DNA of 35,604 nucleotides from Bacteroidota bacterium (GTDB lineage: Bacteria; Bacteroidota; Bacteroidia; Chitinophagales; Chitinophagaceae), in NCBI GenBank assembly GCA_029561255.1, contig JAKQJH010000118.1, positions 1 to 35,604 on the forward strand, given 5' to 3'. Below the pieces are notes generated by a model. The model saw only the letters and a list, made by a program, of their open reading frames with translations. It was not told the origin of the DNA and did no database searches. Positions within the stretch are counted from its first letter, which is position 1; the number at the start of each line of letters is the position of its first letter. Position numbers and translations under genes: made by a program. Below are positions 8,791 through 16,524 of the stretch, in pieces.

Positions 8791-10506
8791 TTAATAGAGT
8801 GAAAAATATTCTGCCAGTGGTCCCAGGGCCAGGGCAGGCAGGTAGGACAAGGCGGTGATAATAATGATTACAGCCAGGGTCATCATACCGAATGTGCCGG
8901 AATCGGTACGCAGGGTACCCGGTGATTCCGGTATAAATTTTTTATTGGCCAGTAAACCCATAATGGCCATCGGCGCAATGATCGGAAGGTAGCGGCCAAG
9001 CAACAGTACAATACCTGTAGTGATATTCCAGAACGGGTTATTATCACCTAATCCTTCAAAGCCACTGCCGTTATTGGCATTCGCAGAAGTGTATTCATAC
9101 AATATTTCCGAGAACCCGTGATAGGATGGATTATTCAGCCAGGCGCCTGGCTTTACCTGCCAGGCAATTTCCGGATGATGCACCACCATATAAGCCGCGA
9201 GTGCGGTGAATGCTTTGATCAGGAAAGCAGAAAGCAGGGTCACCAGGGCCGCAATCTTCACTTCTCTTGCTTCCACTTTATGTCCCATAAACTCCGGCGT
9301 TCTTCCCACCATCAGCCCGGAAATAAATACTGCGATAATGATGAATATAAAATAGTTCAGGAGGCCGACACCCACCCCGCCATATAAGGCATTCACCATC
9401 ATATCCAGAATCACCACTCCGCCGGAAATGGGTGTAAGGCTGTCGTGCATACCATTCACCGAACCATTGGAAGTAGAGGTGGTGGCCACACTCCATAAAG
9501 CGGTGGCCGCCGCGCCAAAACGGACTTCCTTTCCTTCCATACTTCCGGTTGACTGGGCCACGCCCAGTTTATCAATGGCCGGATTGCCTTTCAGCTCATA
9601 GTAAATAGTAATGCTGCAGAAAATCACAAACAGGAAGGTCATCACCCCGAATATTACTTTCGCGAGTTTCTTCCGGTTAAGATAAAATCCCAGCGCAAAA
9701 ACAAGGGCGATCGGGATGAGCAATATGGAAATCGTTTCCACTGCATTCGTAAAATAGCTGGGGTTTTCCAGCGGGTGTGCTGAATTGACACCAAACCATC
9801 CCCCACCATTGGTGCCCAATTGTTTGATAGCGATCATTCCGGCTGCTGGTCCCCGTGATACCTGAACGGAATCTCCCTGGAGCGTGGTGATCGAATCCTT
9901 TCCGTCAAAACCGGCCGGGGTACCATTAAAAACAAGTATGACTGCCACTATTACAGAAAGAGGTAACAATATCCGGGTAATACTCTTCACCAGGTAATTC
10001 CAGAAATTTCCGAGATTGTTGGTCGTCTTCTCTTTTAATCCGTTTAACAGTCCTATCAGTACGGCGATACCGGTACCGGCACTCACGAACTGAAGAAAAG
10101 TAATCACAAACAATTGAGTGAAATAGGTCAGTCCGGATTCACCGGAATAGTGTTGCAGGTTACAGTTCACCAGAAAACTGATAGCCGTATTAAAGGCGAG
10201 GTCCGGTGTCTGTCCGGCATTGCCATCCGGGTTCATCGGTAATTTATCCTGGAACAGGAGCAGAAAAAAAGCATAGACCAGCCAGAGCAGGTTGATCGTC
10301 AGCATGGCTTTCAAAAACTGTTTCCAGTTCATTGACTCTGCCGGATTGATCCCGCTGAGCCGGAAGATCAGCCGTTCCACCGGGTTCATAAAACCGGTCA
10401 GTGTCTTCTTTCCGGAAAACACATTGGCGATATATTTTCCTAACGGATAGGCCAGTATAACCGTAAGCAGGAAAATCAGGATAACACCTGAAAGTTCATT
10501 GTTCAT
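8791..10506 (-). CDS. kdpA: K+-transporting ATPase KdpA subunit
   Basis: A 571-aa channel-like subunit with about ten membrane segments, which binds and passes K+ through four pseudo-symmetric pore loops. Filter-associated stretches are visible at about 105-123 (FNTAISFLVNCNLQHYSGE) and 231-249 (GTNGGGWFGVNSAHPLENP), both matching KdpA signatures. The first segment MNNELSGVILIFLLTVILAY matches the expected N-terminus. It starts 4 bp after the kdpF stop. Length and motifs are typical and I see no disruption. Confidence 0.98.
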   Translation of the reverse strand: MNNELSGVILIFLLTVILAYPLGKYIANVFSGKKTLTGFMNPVERLIFRLSGINPAESMNWKQFLKAMLTINLLWLVYAFFLLLFQDKLPMNPDGNAGQTPDLAFNTAISFLVNCNLQHYSGESGLTYFTQLFVITFLQFVSAGTGIAVLIGLLNGLKEKTTNNLGNFWNYLVKSITRILLPLSVIVAVILVFNGTPAGFDGKDSITTLQGDSVQVSRGPAAGMIAIKQLGTNGGGWFGVNSAHPLENPSYFTNAVETISILLIPIALVFALGFYLNRKKLAKVIFGVMTFLFVIFCSITIYYELKGNPAIDKLGVAQSTGSMEGKEVRFGAAATALWSVATTSTSNGSVNGMHDSLTPISGGVVILDMMVNALYGGVGVGLLNYFIFIIIAVFISGLMVGRTPEFMGHKVEAREVKIAALVTLLSAFLIKAFTALAAYMVVHHPEIAWQVKPGAWLNNPSYHGFSEILYEYTSANANNGSGFEGLGDNNPFWNITTGIVLLLGRYLPIIAPMAIMGLLANKKFIPESPGTLRTDSGTFGMMTLAVIIIITALSYLPALALGPLAEYFSLY

Positions 10507-10510
10507 GGAT

Positions 10511-10591
10511 TCAGAATTTTTCGGGTTTAATTAGTACGTAAACGAGATAAACGAATACGATTACGGAAAGAATAAATAAAAGATTCATCAT
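10511..10591 (-). CDS. kdpF: KdpF, 26-aa membrane subunit of the Kdp ATPase
   Basis: Translating the minus strand gives a 26-residue single membrane-span peptide ending YLVYVLIKPEKF, which matches the KdpF pattern YLVYALINxExF of E. coli. KdpF is a lipid-like stabiliser at the interface of KdpA and KdpB. Two adjacent ATG codons (10591 and 10588) are possible starts. The stop lies 4 bp before kdpA, exactly where kdpF belongs. Confidence 0.93.
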   Translation of the reverse strand: MMNLLFILSVIVFVYLVYVLIKPEKF

Positions 10592-10596
10592 GGTTG

Positions 10597-10680
10597 TCAG
10601 ATTTTTTCGAACCAGTCGATCATTTTAAAAAACAGCCAGAAACAAATGAGTCCGGCCAGGATTAGAATAATAGTAAGCAT
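10597..10680 (-). CDS. 27-aa single-span membrane micro-protein upstream of kdpF
   Basis: The minus strand has an ATG-to-TGA frame encoding 27 residues. It begins MLTIILILAGLICFWLFF, one hydrophobic helix, and ends in the charged tail KMIDWFEKI. It starts 2 bp after the stop of the 36-aa frame and ends 5 bp before kdpF, so it has the spacing of a translated operon member. The Leu/Ile/Phe-rich helix followed by acidic and basic residues is unlikely to be chance. I do not recognise a named family. It could be an extra Kdp subunit or a regulator of Kdp or the split sensor. Confidence 0.72.
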   Translation of the reverse strand: MLTIILILAGLICFWLFFKMIDWFEKI

Positions 10681-10682
10681 AC

Positions 10683-10793
10683 TTAGTCCAGGTATTTAAT
10701 GATGAGGGCTACCAGCCCGGTAATGAAATATAAAAGCGGGAGTATCAGGTGAAGTCCCAGCCGGTAACCGATGCCTTTTCTTGTTTTCTTCAT
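10683..10793 (-). CDS. 36-aa basic-headed membrane micro-protein, first gene of the kdp operon
   Basis: An ATG-to-TAA frame on the minus strand encodes 36 residues. A basic head (MKKTRKGIGYRLG) is followed by one membrane span (HLILPLLYFITGLVALII) and a short tail KYLD. The head gives a positive-inside topology, N-terminus in the cytoplasm. It is the first translated frame after the terminator and the probable kdp promoter, and lies 2 bp before the next micro-protein. The family is not recognised, and a role in the Kdp complex is only inferred from position. Confidence 0.7.
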   Translation of the reverse strand: MKKTRKGIGYRLGLHLILPLLYFITGLVALIIKYLD

Positions 10794-10889
10794 GAAGGAG
10801 GGTATACCAAGTGGATGCCGGATTTTTGATCAACCAGGAAAAAACCCATGAAATGCAGGCCTGGACCGGATTACATCGTTTATAAGGCG

Positions 10890-10905
10890 GACAAACGGGC
10901 GGCCA
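10890..10905 (-). promoter_or_regulatory. Possible sigma-54 (-24/-12) promoter of the kdp operon
   Basis: Read on the minus strand the sequence is TGGCCGCCCGTTTGTC. It has the -24 TGGC and the TTG of the -12 element with correct GG-to-TTG spacing, but GT instead of the nearly invariant GC at -12. It lies about 100 bp upstream of the first kdp-operon frame and just past the regulator's terminator. The adjacent gene encodes a sigma-54 activator, which makes this promoter type likely here, but the match is imperfect. Confidence 0.25.
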
Positions 10906-10913
10906 TAAAAAAG

Positions 10914-10942
10914 AAGAACCCTTCCAAAATGGAAGGGTTCTT
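10914..10942 (-). terminator. Intrinsic terminator after the sigma-54 regulator gene
   Basis: A perfect 12-bp stem (aagaacccttcc / ggaagggttctt) has a 5-base loop, AAAAT on the plus strand. On the minus strand it is followed by C and six T. It also has five T on the plus side and could work both ways. It separates the regulator transcript from the kdp operon. Confidence 0.85.
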
Positions 10943-10959
10943 TTTCAAAATGAAAAAAA

Positions 10960-12294
10960 TTAAAGAAGTTGGTATTCTTCGATTTTCCGGTAAAGCGTGG
11001 TAAGTCCGATCCCTAATAACCGGGCGGCTTCCGTTTTGTTACCGCCGGTATGCCGGAGCACTTTCATTATATGTTGCTTTTCAACCACCGATAAATCAAA
11101 CCCGGAGCCGGTTTCATGTGACAGGGATCCGGTAGGTGTAAAAGGGAGATCTGTGGCGCTGAGCACACCGGTATTATCCAGGATAACACTACGTTCAATG
11201 GCGTTTTTCAGTTCACGGATATTTCCCGGCCAGTCGTAGTGTTGCAAAGCGTCCAGGTATACTTTATCCAGCACAGGAGCCGTTTTATTGGATTTAGCGG
11301 CAAAAAGAGCTGCAAAATACCGGGCCAGGTCGGGAATATCTTCCTTCCTTTCCCGGAGTGAAGGCAGGGTGATCTGAAAAACGGACAAGCGGTAAAAAAG
11401 ATCAGCCCGGAAATGGCCGGCTTCTATTTCTTGCTGCAGATTACGATTGGTAGCGGCAATAATGCGAACATTCACTTTTATCTGCCGGGTATCTCCCACT
11501 TTAATAAACTCGCCGGATTCCAGTACCCGCAGCAATTTTGCCTGCAGTTCCGGCTGCATCTCGCCAATTTCATCGAGAAAAATAGTTCCTCCGTCCGCTT
11601 CTTCAAACAATCCTTTTTTATCCCTGGCGGCACCGGTAAAGGCTCCGGCTTTATGTCCAAAAAGTTCACTTTCGAGCAATTCACGGGAGAAAGCACTGCA
11701 ATTAACCGCCACAAAATGATGTCGGGCTCTTTTACTGTTATAGTGTACTGCCTGGGCAAAAACTTCTTTACCCGTTCCCGTTTCCCCCAGCAATAATAAA
11801 GTGGTATCCGATGGTGCAACTTTCCGGGCCAGGGAAACGGCCTGAAGCAGAATCGCAGAATGCCCGATAATATGATCAAATGAACCGGCTTTTGCTGCAG
11901 TATTTTGTAACCTTTCCAGCTTACGGGTCATTTGTACTTTATCAATGACCCGGTGCAGCAGGGGAATGATTTTATCGTTATCGTCTCCCTTACGGATATA
12001 ATCAAAAGCCCCGTTTCGCATGGCCTGCACCCCGTCAGAGATATTGCCATAAGCGGTCAGCAGGATAATTTCCAGCGCCGGAAAATCTTTTTTAACCTCT
12101 TTTACAAAATCCACCCCATTCCCGTCCGGAAGTTTTACGTCACATAAAACGGCATCAATATGTTCTTTTTCCAGGATTTTCCTTCCTTCCCGGAGACTTC
12201 CGGCCCCTTTCGTTTCAAAACCTTCCAGGTGCAGGATGCGCTTGAGCAACTGCCGGAGTTTTTCCTCATCATCTATAACGAGAATGGTGATCAA
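10960..12294 (-). CDS. NtrC-type sigma-54-dependent response regulator beside kdp
   Basis: A 444-aa bacterial enhancer-binding protein. The receiver domain (1-120) has acidic pair Asp8/Asp9, phospho-acceptor Asp52 and conserved Lys102. The AAA+ domain has Walker A GETGTGKE (170-177), the sigma-54 contact loop GAFTGA (217-222) and Walker B GGTIFLDEIGEM (about 235-246). A Fis-type helix-turn-helix lies at about 415-442 (GGNKTEAARLLGIGLTTLYR). It activates RNA polymerase bearing RpoN. No KdpE/OmpR-type regulator is present nearby, so this is the natural partner of the histidine kinase at the far end of the kdp operon. That pairing is inferred from neighbourhood. It is of full length with all catalytic motifs. 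Confidence 0.93.
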   Translation of the reverse strand: MITILVIDDEEKLRQLLKRILHLEGFETKGAGSLREGRKILEKEHIDAVLCDVKLPDGNGVDFVKEVKKDFPALEIILLTAYGNISDGVQAMRNGAFDYIRKGDDNDKIIPLLHRVIDKVQMTRKLERLQNTAAKAGSFDHIIGHSAILLQAVSLARKVAPSDTTLLLLGETGTGKEVFAQAVHYNSKRARHHFVAVNCSAFSRELLESELFGHKAGAFTGAARDKKGLFEEADGGTIFLDEIGEMQPELQAKLLRVLESGEFIKVGDTRQIKVNVRIIAATNRNLQQEIEAGHFRADLFYRLSVFQITLPSLRERKEDIPDLARYFAALFAAKSNKTAPVLDKVYLDALQHYDWPGNIRELKNAIERSVILDNTGVLSATDLPFTPTGSLSHETGSGFDLSVVEKQHIMKVLRHTGGNKTEAARLLGIGLTTLYRKIEEYQLL

Positions 12295-12409
12295 TGCCTG
12301 ATAATTTTATTCAAAAGTAATCCAATTGACGACTTTGAGAAATTGTTGTTTGCCAGGCAGAAAACCGGAATCTTACTTATCTTGGGCCAAACATTAACTC
12401 TACAGCTGC

Positions 12410-13198
12410 TTGCCCCCATTCATCTGGTATATAATCCTTGGTATTGTCCTGCTTTCCGTGCTGGCTTATTTTTTCCAGGAGAAATTCATTTTCAAACCGG
12501 AGAAGTTAAAGCAGGACTTTGAATTTAAATATGATGCCCCCTTCCGGGAATATTTTTTTGATGTGGAGCCGGGGGTCCGGATCAATGGATTGCATTTCTT
12601 CCGGGAAAATGCCAAAGGCCTCATCCTGTATTTTCATGGCAATACCCGCAGTATAAAAGGCTGGGCCCGTTATGCCAAAGATTTTTACCGGTTCAACTAT
12701 GATGTATTGCTGGTCGACTACCGGGGCTTCGGTAAGAGCACCGGAAAACGGAGTGAAAAGGAGATGCTCTCCGATATGCAATTTGTCTATGACAAATTGA
12801 AGGAAACCTATCCCGAAGATCATCTGATTATGTATGGACGTAGTATGGGCAGCGGCTTTGCCACCAAGCTGGCCTCGGATAACCAGCCCCGTTACCTGAT
12901 CCTGGATGCGCCTTACTTCAGTTTTATCCGCGTCATCGAACGCTTTCTCCCCATGCTGCCCCTGCGCCTGGTATTACGTTTTAAATTGCGGACTGACTTA
13001 TGGCTGCCCAAAGTGCAATGCCATACCTATATCCTGCATGGTACGCGGGATTGGCTGATCCCGATCCGGCACAGCGAGTCGTTACAAAAGCTAAACCCGC
13101 AAAAAGTGACATTAATCCGCATAATCGGGGGCGGCCACAACAATCTTCCCAGCTTTGATGAGTATCATAATTTCATCCGGGACATCCTCAAGTACTGA
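12410..13198 (+). CDS. Membrane-anchored alpha/beta hydrolase (Bem46/YqkD-like)
   Basis: A 262-aa alpha/beta-hydrolase with an N-terminal membrane anchor (about 4-22). The oxyanion-region motif is YFHGN (74-78). The likely triad is Ser145 in GRSMGSG, Asp214 in GTRDWLIP and His243 in GGGHNNLP. The substrate is unknown; relatives are serine esterases or peptidases facing either membrane side. The only suitable in-frame start is TTG at 12410, directly before the hydrophobic anchor, with no ribosome site visible. It diverges from the sigma-54 regulator. A paralogue of the same layout lies at 14697-15506. Confidence 0.88.
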   Translation: MPPFIWYIILGIVLLSVLAYFFQEKFIFKPEKLKQDFEFKYDAPFREYFFDVEPGVRINGLHFFRENAKGLILYFHGNTRSIKGWARYAKDFYRFNYDVLLVDYRGFGKSTGKRSEKEMLSDMQFVYDKLKETYPEDHLIMYGRSMGSGFATKLASDNQPRYLILDAPYFSFIRVIERFLPMLPLRLVLRFKLRTDLWLPKVQCHTYILHGTRDWLIPIRHSESLQKLNPQKVTLIRIIGGGHNNLPSFDEYHNFIRDILKY

Positions 13199-13291
13199 TT
13201 TCGCTGTTCATTTGTTAATGATTGTCTAATTGCGGTTTATCCATGTTAACCGGCCTCCTGTTTGTACGTCTTATAAAAAAAGGAGGTGTTT

Positions 13292-14443
13292 ATGAAACTG
13301 AAACTCTACACTGTATTATTTTCTGGAATGACCTTGCTGATGGTTTCCTGTAAATCAGCCAGCAAACTGTATGAAAAAGGCCGTTATGACGAAGCCGTTG
13401 AACTGGCCGCAAAAAAACTGCAGAAAGATCCGGATGATGCCAAATTGCTCTCCACCCTCCGTAATGCTTATCAATACGCCGTGGAGGATCACCAGTCCCG
13501 CATCCGCTCTTACCACGAAAGTGGCAATGAACTGAAATGGGAATGGATCTATTTTGAGTATGTATCTCTGCAACGTTTATATGATGCCATTCACCGGGTG
13601 CCTGATGTATTCAGTATTGTATTACCTGATGACCATTCATCCGACCTGGTCACTTACCGGGAGAAAGCCGGGGATGTGCGGTATGAAAGAGGAATTGCTT
13701 TTATGCAGCACTCTGATAAACAGAGTTACCGGAATGCCTACCGTGAATTCCAGGCAGTGCTGAACTTTAAAGCCGGCGACCGTGAAGCGATCCTTAAAAT
13801 GAATGAGGTCTTTGAATATGCCGTGACCAATGTAGTGGTGCTTCCCATGCAACGGGATGGTGGTTATGTATATAGTACTTACGGTATTGGTCAGCCCAAC
13901 CTCGATGACGAACTGATCAGTTCCCTGCAAAATAACAGCGGCAGTGAGTTTGTGCGGTTCTACTCCGCCTGGGATGCCCGCAGCCGCCGGATCCGGGTGG
14001 ACCAGGAACTGAGCATGCAGTTTGTGAGTATGGACCTCGGCCGCGTATTTGATGACCGCAATTCCCGTAAAGTAACAAAGGATATAGTCGTGAAAGAAAC
14101 CGTTTACCGTCCGGACAGTGTGGTACGGGAGTATGCAAAAGTGCAGGCCAATATCATTACCACCACCCGCACCCTCCGCAGCAATGCGGTACTGCAGGTA
14201 ACCGTACGGGATGAGCATGGCCGCCGGATCTGGAATGATTCTTATAGCTCTTCCCATAACTGGAGTACCCAGTTCAGTCATTTTACCGGTGACGAACGGG
14301 CCCTCAGCCAGGAAGACAAAAACCAGATCAACCGCAGAAAGGACTTCCCCCCTTCTGAGAACGATATGATCAAATGTATGGTAGACGAGATCAGTAATAA
14401 TGCGGTGTATAGTCTGCGGAGTTATTTCCGGAGAAACAGTTAA
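13292..14443 (+). CDS. Lipoprotein of unknown function with N-terminal TPR-like helices
   Basis: A 383-aa protein with a lipoprotein signal: basic start MKLKLY, a hydrophobic stretch and the lipobox LLMVSC, with Cys20 as the lipidation site. The following segment KLYEKGRYDEAVELAAKKL reads like a TPR helix pair. The rest is mixed and not recognised. ATG at 13292 is chosen over the in-frame GTG at 13286 because a strong AGGAGG (13281-13286) lies 5 bases before it, an unusually good ribosome site for this window. The GTG overlaps that site. A strong terminator follows. The protein probably sits on the inner leaflet of the outer membrane or in the periplasm; its job is unknown. Confidence 0.85.
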   Translation: MKLKLYTVLFSGMTLLMVSCKSASKLYEKGRYDEAVELAAKKLQKDPDDAKLLSTLRNAYQYAVEDHQSRIRSYHESGNELKWEWIYFEYVSLQRLYDAIHRVPDVFSIVLPDDHSSDLVTYREKAGDVRYERGIAFMQHSDKQSYRNAYREFQAVLNFKAGDREAILKMNEVFEYAVTNVVVLPMQRDGGYVYSTYGIGQPNLDDELISSLQNNSGSEFVRFYSAWDARSRRIRVDQELSMQFVSMDLGRVFDDRNSRKVTKDIVVKETVYRPDSVVREYAKVQANIITTTRTLRSNAVLQVTVRDEHGRRIWNDSYSSSHNWSTQFSHFTGDERALSQEDKNQINRRKDFPPSENDMIKCMVDEISNNAVYSLRSYFRRNS

Positions 14444-14463
14444 TCCCAAACCTCGAAATATGA

Positions 14464-14500
14464 GCAGGCACTCCTTTAACCGGAGTGCCTGCTTTTTTTT
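14464..14500 (+). terminator. Intrinsic terminator after the lipoprotein gene
   Basis: A perfect 11-bp stem (gcaggcactcc / ggagtgcctgc, 14464-14474 and 14482-14492) with a 7-base loop is followed by eight T. It starts 20 bp after the lipoprotein stop codon. Confidence 0.93.
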
Positions 14501-14696
14501 ACCTCTTCACAGCTTAGATTCCTCCTTCGTCGGAATTAGAGCCACTTGTACTGACCTTTATCCCTCCTTCGTCGGGATGACAAAACAGCCTCCTTCCCTT
14601 CGATAAACTCTGGGTAAACTCTGGGATGACAAGGTTTCTTCGTAGTACTACTCATCACTCACCATTTCTCCTGTTTTCTTATGATCTTTGTCTTTT
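14501..14696. repeat. Intergenic tract with short dispersed repeats
   Basis: No gene is seen. The motif cctccttcgtcgg occurs twice (about 14521 and 14563), and a related ctctgggtaaactctgggatgacaa stretch follows (about 14608-14632). Similar gtcattccgaacgaagtgagg words occur at about 22540, so these look like dispersed intergenic repeats of the genome. Confidence 0.5.
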
Positions 14697-15506
14697 ATGA
14701 AAAAAATCAACTGGAAAAGATGGTTCTGGACCACCCTCGTCATTTACCTGATCGGTGGGATGGCTTTGTATTTTCTGCAGGATGCCGTGCTTTTTCACCC
14801 GGTGACCCTGAACCGGCAACATTCCTATAATTTTCCCCAGCCACATAAGGATATCAGTATACCCCTGACAAAAGAAGATACGATCAGCCTGGTGGATTTT
14901 GCGAGTACCGATACGGTGACCCGGGGAGTGGTATTGTATTTCCATGGCAACAAGCGCAATATTTCCTGGTATGCGAAATATATTCCTTATTTCACCCGGC
15001 ATGGCTACCAGGTGCTGATGATTGATTATCCCGGTTTTGGCAAAAGCACGGGTAAACTATCGGAGAAAAAACTCTATGAATGGTCTTTGCAGGTATACAA
15101 ACTGGCGATCAAACGTTTTGCCGCCGACAGTATTATCATTTATGGTAAGAGTATGGGGACGGGAATTGCCGCGCAACTGGCTTCGGTACGTGATTGTAAA
15201 AGGCTGATGCTGGAAACGCCGTATTATGATTTTCCGGCTGTAGTAAGTCGTTACCTGCCCATTTACCCGGTGCGCTGGATGTTGCACTACGACCTGCCCA
15301 CGCATCAGTACATTCAACAGGTCGAAGCACCTGTAACCCTTTTCCATGGTACCAGTGACGGTGTGGTGGCCTATCAAAATTCAAAAAGGCTGTTGCCCCT
15401 GCTGAAACCGGTGGATGAACTGGTAACCATTGACGGAGGCAGCCATAATAACCTGTACGATTATCCCAAAATGGTACAGAAACTGGATTCTGTTTTGTCC
15501 TTATAA
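14697..15506 (+). CDS. Membrane-anchored alpha/beta hydrolase, paralogue of the 12410 gene
   Basis: A 269-aa alpha/beta-hydrolase beginning MKKINWKRWFW with a membrane anchor (about residues 8-27). It has the YFHGN motif and a probable triad of Ser152 (GKSMGTG), Asp221 (GTSDGVV) and His250 (GGSHNN). Shared motifs and order with the 12410-13198 product (YFHGN, DYxGFGKSTGK, GxSMGxG, HNN) show that they are paralogues. ATG at 14697 is preferred to the in-frame TTG at 14688. Its last 6 bases overlap the 3' end of the convergent oxyR gene. Confidence 0.88.
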   Translation: MKKINWKRWFWTTLVIYLIGGMALYFLQDAVLFHPVTLNRQHSYNFPQPHKDISIPLTKEDTISLVDFASTDTVTRGVVLYFHGNKRNISWYAKYIPYFTRHGYQVLMIDYPGFGKSTGKLSEKKLYEWSLQVYKLAIKRFAADSIIIYGKSMGTGIAAQLASVRDCKRLMLETPYYDFPAVVSRYLPIYPVRWMLHYDLPTHQYIQQVEAPVTLFHGTSDGVVAYQNSKRLLPLLKPVDELVTIDGGSHNNLYDYPKMVQKLDSVLSL

Positions 15507-16442
15507 TTCCACCGGCACTACATACTGAGATTTATTCTTCCGGATTTTCTCTGGGATGGTCAGGAGAATTTCCTGTTTCATTACGTCAATCAGCCGTTGT
15601 TTCACCAGGTTGCGGTGTACCACCAGGCTGACTTCCCGCATCGGCGATGGTTTTTTAAAATAGCGGATCAGTTGTCGCTGGGAAGCCGGCATATCCAGGG
15701 TAGCGAGTTCAGGTAAAATAGTAATACCGTCATACATTTCCACCATCCGGCGCAGGGTTTCGATGCTGCCGGCTTCATAATCAAAATGACTATTCTCCCG
15801 GCTGATCTTCTGCAGTTCACAGAGATTCACGATCTGTGAGCGCAGGCAATGGCCCTCTTCCAGCAACCAGAGTTTGTCCGGGTCGATATCCTGTGGCAGC
15901 ATATAGGTTTTCTTGTAGGCCGCGTTTTTGCGGGACACATACGCCATCATCTCTTCATAGAATAATACATGTTCCTCGATGCCGGATTCCTGTAAAGGGG
16001 TAACGAGGATACCGGCATCAATCTTTCCTTCCCGGAGACGGGCAATGATCAGTTCGGTCATCATTTCATGCACGACCAGCCGCACCCCCGGATATTTACG
16101 GGTAAAGGGTTGTACAAACAGAGGCAGTAAATAAGGTGCCAGGGTCGGTATGATCCCGATCCTTAATTCGCCTACGAGCAGCCCTTTTTTCTCCTGGATG
16201 GTCTGCAACAGTTTATTACGTCCGGAAAGAATGGACCGGGCCTGTTGAATAATCTCCACCCCGGTCTCGGTGGGCACCACCGGTTGTTTGCTCCGGTCAA
16301 ATATTTTCAGCTCCAGTTCTTCTTCCAGTTTCTGAATCTGCATACTCAGGGTCGGCTGGGTCACAAAACAATGTTCAGCGGCTGTGGCAAAATGCCGCCA
16401 GGTATCCACGGCCACGATATACTCGAGTTGAATAAAAGTCAT
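15501..16442 (-). CDS. oxyR: OxyR, peroxide-sensing LysR-family regulator
   Basis: A 313-aa LysR-type regulator. The N-terminal winged helix-turn-helix contains FATAAEHCFVTQPTLSMQI (18-36), and the effector domain follows from about residue 90. The decisive feature is EEGHCLRSQIVNLC: Cys199 and Cys208 with eight residues between them, at the same numbering as the redox pair of E. coli OxyR. H2O2 oxidises this pair to a disulphide, switching the tetramer into an activator of catalase, peroxidase and iron-storage genes. The gene is convergent with the hydrolase at 14697. Its upstream side carries overlapping palindromes and a divergent RNA candidate. Confidence 0.95.
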   Translation of the reverse strand: MTFIQLEYIVAVDTWRHFATAAEHCFVTQPTLSMQIQKLEEELELKIFDRSKQPVVPTETGVEIIQQARSILSGRNKLLQTIQEKKGLLVGELRIGIIPTLAPYLLPLFVQPFTRKYPGVRLVVHEMMTELIIARLREGKIDAGILVTPLQESGIEEHVLFYEEMMAYVSRKNAAYKKTYMLPQDIDPDKLWLLEEGHCLRSQIVNLCELQKISRENSHFDYEAGSIETLRRMVEMYDGITILPELATLDMPASQRQLIRYFKKPSPMREVSLVVHRNLVKQRLIDVMKQEILLTIPEKIRKNKSQYVVPVEL

Positions 16443-16474
16443 CAGATAGATTTTAACTATGAGAATATAAATTT

Positions 16475-16500
16475 AATCAATTTGATTTATATACAAATCA
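16475..16500. promoter_or_regulatory. Overlapping inverted repeats upstream of oxyR
   Basis: Two perfect inverted repeats overlap: AATCAA-T-TTGATT (16475-16487) and TGATTT-N6-AAATCA (16483-16500). They lie 33-58 bp upstream of the oxyR start and just before the divergent RNA candidate. They could be an OxyR (autoregulatory) or Crp/Fnr-type site shared by two divergent promoters. The protein that binds cannot be decided from sequence. Confidence 0.45.
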
Positions 16501-16524
16501 GGGGGAAATTTATATTGGATTTTC

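Noticed and set aside
10801-10890. Other -24/-12 matches, such as GG-N9-GC near 10855
   Set aside because: The spacing is one base short of the strict sigma-54 requirement.
13637-14449. 270-codon minus-strand open frame over the lipoprotein gene
   Set aside because: The plus strand has a strong ribosome site, lipobox and terminator; the minus frame has no such support.
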